A stretch of DNA of 64,000 nt from Rotaria macrura. Taxonomy: Eukaryota; Rotifera; Eurotatoria; Philodinida; Philodinidae. Each line of letters begins with the position of its first letter. Position 1 is the stretch's first letter. The position numbers were made by a program, and so were the translations under genes. The stretch is from positions 124,001 to 188,000 of the forward strand of contig OENT01000102.1 in assembly GCA_900239685.1 (NCBI GenBank), written 5' to 3'. The notes below the pieces were generated by a model. It saw only the letters and a program-made list of their open reading frames with translations, was not told the DNA's origin and searched no databases. Below, in pieces: positions 57,848 through 64,000 of the stretch.

Positions 57848-60800
57848 TTATAAATGTGTGGTCAGTCGAGGTAATGATTGCGTTGCTTGAAGTAGTATGT
57901 ACGCAGATTCATATTGGCTATTCTTGAAATTTTCAATAAATAAATCAGCATAATCTGGCTTTTGAGGATCTATCTGACCACATGGATAACGAAGAACATC
58001 CGTAGAATTCGTACGTATCGGTGAATTCTAAATTGATTGAAAAGGAAAATGTACGCAAGAATATATTTATTAATTGATATATTATTCTAAACATACACTA
58101 TATTTTTCGATAAGTTGATTTAAATTTGAAAACAGTTCATTTTTAGCACCACCTAAAAATTTGTAAGTATGTTCCTGTTCTACCATACGTTTATCCTGAT
58201 GTTTAGTTGATGAAATAGCTTCAATAAGTAAATGACGACAATGATCCGATGCACGATATGATAATGCGTAACCAAAAATCTTTTCGTTTATACGTATTAA
58301 ATATGTACCGATTGGCTTCGAACGTAGAAGTTGTTCTGCATATGCTCGAGTGATAATGCCTATGTAGATTAATATAAATAGCATGCGATGCAAAATTTCT
58401 CGCAAAAATGTTGAAGTTTGTTTAACCGTCTTGATGACTTTCCAAACAATCGAACTTTCTTTTTTCACTGAGAGGAGTAAAGGTCGAACAATAAATTTAG
58501 CAGTACATATATATGTTCCTAGAAGCAACTCTGGTATGGTGAAAAAAGGCTAAAACTCTAACAACACTAAAATAAAGCGTCACGCAACTGGTTTTTAATA
58601 CGATAGATACATTTTTATTCAATTGTTCTAAGTTGTATGAATCAAGTTTGTAAAAAAAAACAGAATAAGCGAAATGAGGAGCATAGAAGACTGTTTGCAA
58701 AATTCAACTTTTCTCCATAGACATTAGTTTACAAAAAAACATTAACAATCACACTGACTTATTGTTGCCTTATTTAATCGAAATACGTCTAATCATGAAA
58801 TTTTAACAGATTGAAACGATTCCAAACATGTATTTTTTTAAAGATTTTCACCACACGTATCTTTTAATATATTAGCAAAATCTAATAAATATAGAGAGCG
58901 ATGTTGCACGGTGGCGAATTCACGAGACGTTTTTCAGTGTTTTCACCTTTCTGAATATGTTCGCAAAAAACTATGTCTAATACTAAATTTGTTGTTCGAA
59001 TTTTTCTCTTTTCAATGCAAAAAGAATGTTTGATTGCTTGAAAAGTCATCAAGAAGGTTAAACAGATTTCGACATCTTTACCAAGACTTTTATATCGTAT
59101 GTTATATGTAATCACATGATATTTACCGTGAAACCATGGATACATTTGACCATTTGAAGAACGAAATGTACCATAGGGTATCTCACTTAAACAAAACCAT
59201 TGTCGAATGTCTTCACGTGTCAACGGCAGTAATGGTTTACTAAATTAAACAATAAATTTAGACTAGTGTTTTGAATAAAGTTATGTAAAACGAAAACCAT
59301 TGTCTTTGTTTCTGTAAACTTGTCGATGAAACCTTTCAACAAACTCATGGCCCCAATCCATATGACAAGGAGCTTCATTAGAATTGTTCTAACGAATATT
59401 TCGATGACCTTCGAAATCTAGTTTGAGAACTATTAGAATTTTTATCAATGTTCTCCATATGAGAAACTGTAACGCACAAGTATCTTGCAATTTACTTTGA
59501 CACGAAAAGGATAGACACTCGCAGACATTGTCAATATGACTATTGTTAGTTAAATAGCAGTCAAAAACAACATGAGAGAAGACAAACTATCCGATCGAAC
59601 TCTGCTTATGATAGTCTAAACATTTCGTACAAACGTAAATGTTCCTAATTCAAGATCAATAGTTTTAAGTGCTTCAATAATCTAATTAAGAAAGTCAGGT
59701 TTTACTTTAAAAAAATGTCGGATTTATCTATACTATAAAACTCAATAGTTTTGAATCATATTTATAAAATAATCAAGTTTCTAGTATGAAAAATCTAACA
59801 TAGATAGTAACTAATTTCTTACGTTTGACGATGTTCGACAATCGAAAGTGGACATTGTTCTTGCTCGATTGTAATTTTTTTTGAATCATTAACTGATGAA
59901 GGATGTTTTTCAAAGAATTCAACAGGAATGCTACTCTCGTTCGTTGTTTCTTGATTGATTTTATTCGATGAAGTCAGTGGTGATGATTGAAACAAAATTG
60001 TGGCACGATTATCTGTATCAAAGCAAACATTCAATTGTGATGAATTTCGACGGAAATTATCTCGTGCACGTCTTGCTATTTCACGTCGTTCTTGGTCAAT
60101 TTTTTTTACACGTTCTTCGATTTCATGATAGGATAGTTCATCTATGGTATCATTTTGAGTAGCTCGTGTAGGAAAATGAAATCCCTGTTGTTGAAGGGTT
60201 TCACTTTCTTTATTCTTGAAAGTAGACAAAAAAAAAGCGCCGCAAGATAATCATACAAAAACAAAGTATTTCGTAAAAGAACAACACATACCGATGCTAG
60301 TCGTTGTGTTTCTGATTGTAGACATTCAAATAAACGACGTGCCTCTTGTATATTATGTGATACTTCTTCGATATGTTTTCGTCTATATCGAGAAAAGAAA
60401 AGTTAATTGTCATTATAGTGAATTGAATTTTATTCTTATAGATTTTTATAGTTTTTCAGAAGTTCATCAAAGCTGATTCATATTGTTGAATATCAGAATG
60501 CTAAACTTACATAAGACGAAATGTAATTCGATGTATATTGTTTAAATATTCGTTGAATCTACTATGGGTGATAGAATTATAATAAAACTAATGATTTCAC
60601 ATGTCTTATTTAGCTATTCGTTGCTTTTTCAATTTAATAAATGAACTATCAAGTAAAAATATCAACTGTACTACCACTTACTCGTCACGATGTACCAAAA
60701 AAAACCTTTCGGGTTCAGTCAACGAACAATGATTAGCACCAGTCATAGTCCTACAAAGATGAATATGATCATAAGTAATACGATGAAATTCTCTTTTTCT

Positions 60801-61297
60801 ATTCCTATTATAATCGACAAATAAAACTTACTTTATTTGACTTTTATGATCGAATCTAATGTTTTCGTTATTCATTCTAGAACATCAGAAACTAATAAAA
60901 AATGCAAAAGATTCTAAGACAAGGTTACTTGTTATCTAATTGTTCATCTGTATAGTTCGAGGATATTTCTGTTTCTCCAATAATCCAACGAAATTCATTT
61001 CCATTAGCATCGAGTCGGAATGTAACACGTTTCTTGTTTTTATTTGTATTCACTAATGGAAAAGAAAAGAGGAATCGAAAGGTAGCGAACATGTCACATC
61101 CATGATGAAATAGATGAATCAATACTTCTACTTGATGTTATTGTGATTGCATCTTCGCCTTTATCTTCTTGTCGTTCATGATATCTTCGAACTTGTTCTT
61201 CACGCATTTTACAAAAAAGTAACTGTTTTTTATCTTCTGGCAAACCATCAAGTAATTCTCGTGGAACATATAGATCATGCAAAATCTGAGCAAGCAT
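57848..61297 (-). CDS. SH2D4A: SH2 domain-containing protein 4 (SH2D4A/B family)
   Basis: A cytosolic adaptor with a C-terminal SH2 domain. The ten minus-strand exons are 61132-61297, 60929-61052, 60832-60876, 60682-60750, 60511-60558, 60292-60382, 59823-60214, 59127-59239, 58097-58359 and 57848-58027, giving 496 residues (human SH2D4A is about 454). The N-terminus MLAQILHDLYVPRELLDGLP and KMREEQVRRYHERQ match the family's opening. KKRVTFRLDANG and WIIGETE follow as in SH2D4A. A charged coiled coil contains REIARRARDNFRR. The SH2 domain runs from WFHG (about 347) through GTYLIR, with the phosphotyrosine-binding Arg near 372, to FSNLNQLIEKYS. The tail LRYPCGQIDPQKPDY mirrors the family C-terminus. 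UBFD1 starts 519 bp away in the opposite direction. A or B type is not decided. Confidence 0.93.
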
Positions 61298-61816
61298 TTC
61301 ATCCTCTAATACGCATAATAGAAGAAAACAAAAATAAAACGAATGAAAAAAATTTATTTTGTCACTAAAATGAAGGACTTCGTTTGTTTATTTTTTTGTC
61401 TTTTCCTTGATAACCTACAAGAAAATGAACAAAACATTCGATTGGTTACTTGTTCAGCCATCACAGATGTACGAGAGTACTCTCAAATATTTAAAGAAAA
61501 AACTTATTGGTCTATTCGTATAAAAGATTATATATATATATATATATATGCTTGTTGCGCAGGTTCATTTTTCATCTAGAATATTAGATGTGATGATAGC
61601 TGATAATATGTTTAATGCCTTTTCATCGATATAAAACCACATACTATCACGTAAATAATCGAGAATGCGTCTATGTTGAAGAACGATATAGATATATATT
61701 CATGGGATGTTTTTATCACATTTTTTAAAATTTTAATTTTAGATAGAATTACATCTTGTAAAAAGAAAGTCTTTTCAAATCCTTATTAGTTTTATTGTAA
61801 AGAAAAATATTTCAAA
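61298..61816. promoter_or_regulatory. Bidirectional promoter region between SH2D4 and UBFD1
   Basis: The start codons of two divergent genes are 519 bp apart, so both promoters and 5' UTRs must lie here or in upstream introns. The region contains a TA microsatellite (61530-61549). No TATA or initiator elements can be assigned with confidence. Confidence 0.5.
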
Positions 61817-63660
61817 ATGGATGATGACATATCAATAGACGCTGCTGATAATCAAAACAATGAAATTGGTGATCAACCAATATTAAAACGTAGCACATCG
61901 AAAGTACCAATAACACTTCATATTCGCTATAAAACTCAAACATTTCTCATACAATGTGATTTATATGATACGTTAAAAGATTTAAAAGAGAAAATCGATA
62001 AATTAACTGATGTTGAACCTCAAGTACAAAAATTAGTTAACAAATCAATAACTAGTGTTAAACGTGACGATACAACAACAACATTAAAAGATCTAAATAT
62101 AACTGATGGACAAACATTATTATTGGTTGGTGCAACGAGATCTGAAATCTTATCAACAACTCGAGGTACAACTAATTCAACCGAGCATAAAGAATCGACG
62201 AATGATCAAGCATCAACAAGTAAAAAAGAACCATTATGCAAACAAACAAAACATGAAAAAGTATTAAAAGCAGGTTTGTCATCACCTTTCCATAACATAC
62301 GATAAATCATTGCATAAATTTTTTAAAAAAAACACGATGTTCATTCTCTTTTCATACGAATTGTAACAGAGATTTGTTTTCGTTTGCACTATGTGTCGAA
62401 AGTTGATAGAATCGATCTGTTGTTGTACAAAATATCGTAGTATACGAAAGATGCAAGTTTAATTCACCTATGAATATTCTTCAAACGAATTTAGATTATT
62501 TGTTTATTATTAAAATTGAAATAATGAAATTTCCGATAAATGACATATCTTGTAACATCACGTGAAAAACTATTGTGAAATTATGTGGTTCACTATGATT
62601 GTTTTTATTCTAGGAAAAGACTACGATAAATTCATATTATTTAGATTAGTAACTAATGTCGATCAACTTTGATATCTTTATTTGAGAATGTGAACAATTA
62701 GAAGCTCTGAAAATTTCACCATGGTAATAACGTCTAAGCAGAAATGAAAAAAATCTAATTTCTCAGTAACAGTAAGGTAGTACCTTGCATTGTCTACATC
62801 GTTTGTATACCGAATTATTAGAAACCTTAAGATAGACGTAGTCTGACTTTTAAATCGAATGAGATTTCAATAGATTTGTTTTACAGTTAAAATATGGATT
62901 TATTCAATATGATTATTTAGGAACGGCGAATGTCAAACTGTTTTTTCAAACATGAAAAAACTAAATTATGGTGAAAACTTCTGTTTTCTTTGTTTGAGAA
63001 TAGTCTCCAATCAAGCAGTAGACGCGTAATCAAAATCGAAGAAATTCTTTCTTCATGCTTGTGCAATTATAATAGAAACATTTTCTAAACCTATATTGGT
63101 GCTAAGAAACCATGCTAGTGAATGAAGAGAGAACAATCATTCTAGGAAAGAAATTTTTTCGATTATTGTATATAAATGTTTGTTTTTTCTCTAGGTAAAC
63201 CCGATAATGTTCAAATAGGTATTCGTAATAAACATGATCCGTTGCCTCAGTCCATTGATGGTTTGCTAATGTCGATGTTGAATCATTCAGCTAAAAAAGC
63301 ACGACTCACATTTAAACTTGAATATGATGAGTTATGGATTAACACAGGTAAACAAAAGACAACATTTTCTCGTTGAAAAAAAAATTCTATTTTGAATATT
63401 AGCTGAAACAACAAAAAAAATACCAATGACTCAAATAAGAAATATTATTGACGAGCCAATTGAAGGTCATGATGGTTATTCCATTGTTGGATTTCAAACT
63501 GGTACAACGTATGTTGAATTTCATTTCACGATAATGAAAAAATAAGAATTTGTTTTTTTTCCGTCTTTTGAATTAAAGTGAAAATTCAATTATTTGGATC
63601 TATTGGTGTCCATCACAATATGTAAAATCAATTCGGCGAGAAATTCTCTCGGAACATTAA
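61817..63660 (+). CDS. UBFD1: Ubiquitin-domain protein UBFD1
   Basis: Four exons, 61817-62273, 63195-63347, 63403-63508 and 63579-63660 (phases 1, 1, 2), encode 265 residues. A divergent ubiquitin-like domain occupies about residues 30-105 (VPITLHIRYK, then LKDLKEKIDKL, then LKDLNITDGQTLLLVG). The C-terminal half carries the UBFD1 signature: GKPDNV, KARLTFKLEYDELWINT, IPMTQIRNIIDEPIEGHDGY and WIYWCPSQYVKSI. The human protein has a ubiquitin-like domain and the same C-terminal module; its molecular role is poorly defined. The first intron is 921 bp, the others about 55-70 bp. AATAAA occurs at 63818 and 63831. The head-to-head neighbour is SH2D4. Confidence 0.93.
62274..63194 (+). other. Long first intron of UBFD1
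   Basis: GTTTGT donor and TTTTTCTCTAG acceptor. There is no open frame of note inside; it is an ordinary AT-rich intron, large for this locus. Confidence 0.7.
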
Positions 63661-64000
63661 ATGAAAAATGACCTTGTTTTATTTGTTCTTCTTCTCTTTT
63701 CAAACAAGCAAATTGACGAACGAATCGATTGAATGTTCCTCTGATGACTACTACACTGTCTTTTCTTTCTTTTTTTTATATCATTCAATGTTGACTGCAA
63801 GTCTTTAAAAATAACTAAATAAAAAATCATAATAAAAAGATCGAATCGTTATTTCATAAATAATGAATGATAGAGTTAGAATAGAAAATCACACGTTTAC
63901 TATTAAACAATGCACTAAAATAGTTTTGCTGATACAATATTCGTCTACTATCCGAGTTAAATATTTTGCAAAACGTTTCATCGAACTGGTCAACTATAAG

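Noticed and set aside
58882-59126. Extension of the SH2D4 exon beyond WFHG
   Set aside because: It is intron sequence; the conserved SH2 sequence resumes at 58359 in the right phase after a good acceptor.
1-64000. CRISPR arrays, operons, prophage or other prokaryotic systems
   Set aside because: No regularly spaced direct repeats of that type, and the genes are spliced animal genes.

Overview
The window is nuclear DNA from a small-genome animal. It is AT-rich, has no prokaryotic signals, and its genes are split by short GT-AG introns, mostly about 50-90 bp. Clear animal families are present: two lipid phosphate phosphatases, MIER, a RACGAP1-like protein, SH2D4, UBFD1, a class C-type seven-helix receptor and a Ly6/uPAR protein. 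The gene set, intron style and base composition would suit a rotifer, possibly a bdelloid, but this is inference; no diagnostic marker was seen.

Layout. 1-12.7 kb is repeat territory with almost no convincing genes: a perfect 363-bp palindrome centred on a single N, two arms of an old inverted repeat about 2.5 kb apart, two short elements full of CGGATC-type words with terminal inverted repeats, and a GC-rich hairpin-dense patch next to one of them. 12.8-21.4 kb is a tight plus-strand cluster: two tandem PAP2-type lipid phosphatases that share intron positions and phases, followed 279 bp later by a MIER (ELM2-SANT) gene. 21.4-25.1 kb holds only simple repeats. 25.1-27.2 kb encodes a seven-helix receptor with a long tail. 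27.2-32.9 kb is nearly empty. 32.9-33.6 kb (minus) is a secreted Ly6/uPAR-type protein. 37-39.4 kb is a RACGAP1-like gene that keeps the coiled-coil and C1 parts but lacks the RhoGAP domain. 40-57.8 kb is mostly repeat and gene-remnant DNA: a dispersed repeat in two copies, a broken threonine-rich coding region, a small cysteine-bearing exon pair, a single-pass membrane protein (partial), and two non-autonomous hAT-type elements with perfect 8-bp target duplications. One of these carries three 169-bp tandem units. 57.8-63.7 kb holds SH2D4 (minus) and UBFD1 (plus), head to head across a 519-bp shared promoter region.

The genes do not form a pathway. They are ordinary signalling, chromatin and cytokinesis genes lying between patches of mobile and decaying DNA. 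No defence island, biosynthetic cluster or CRISPR array was found. The most interesting material is structural: the palindrome, the tandem-bearing hAT element, the CGGATC elements with their adjoining folded patch, and the RACGAP1-like gene that has lost its GAP domain.

Gene models were built by hand from reading frame, splice consensus and phase continuity. Every exon chain described as complete closes in frame. Family assignments rest on remembered motifs, not on searches.
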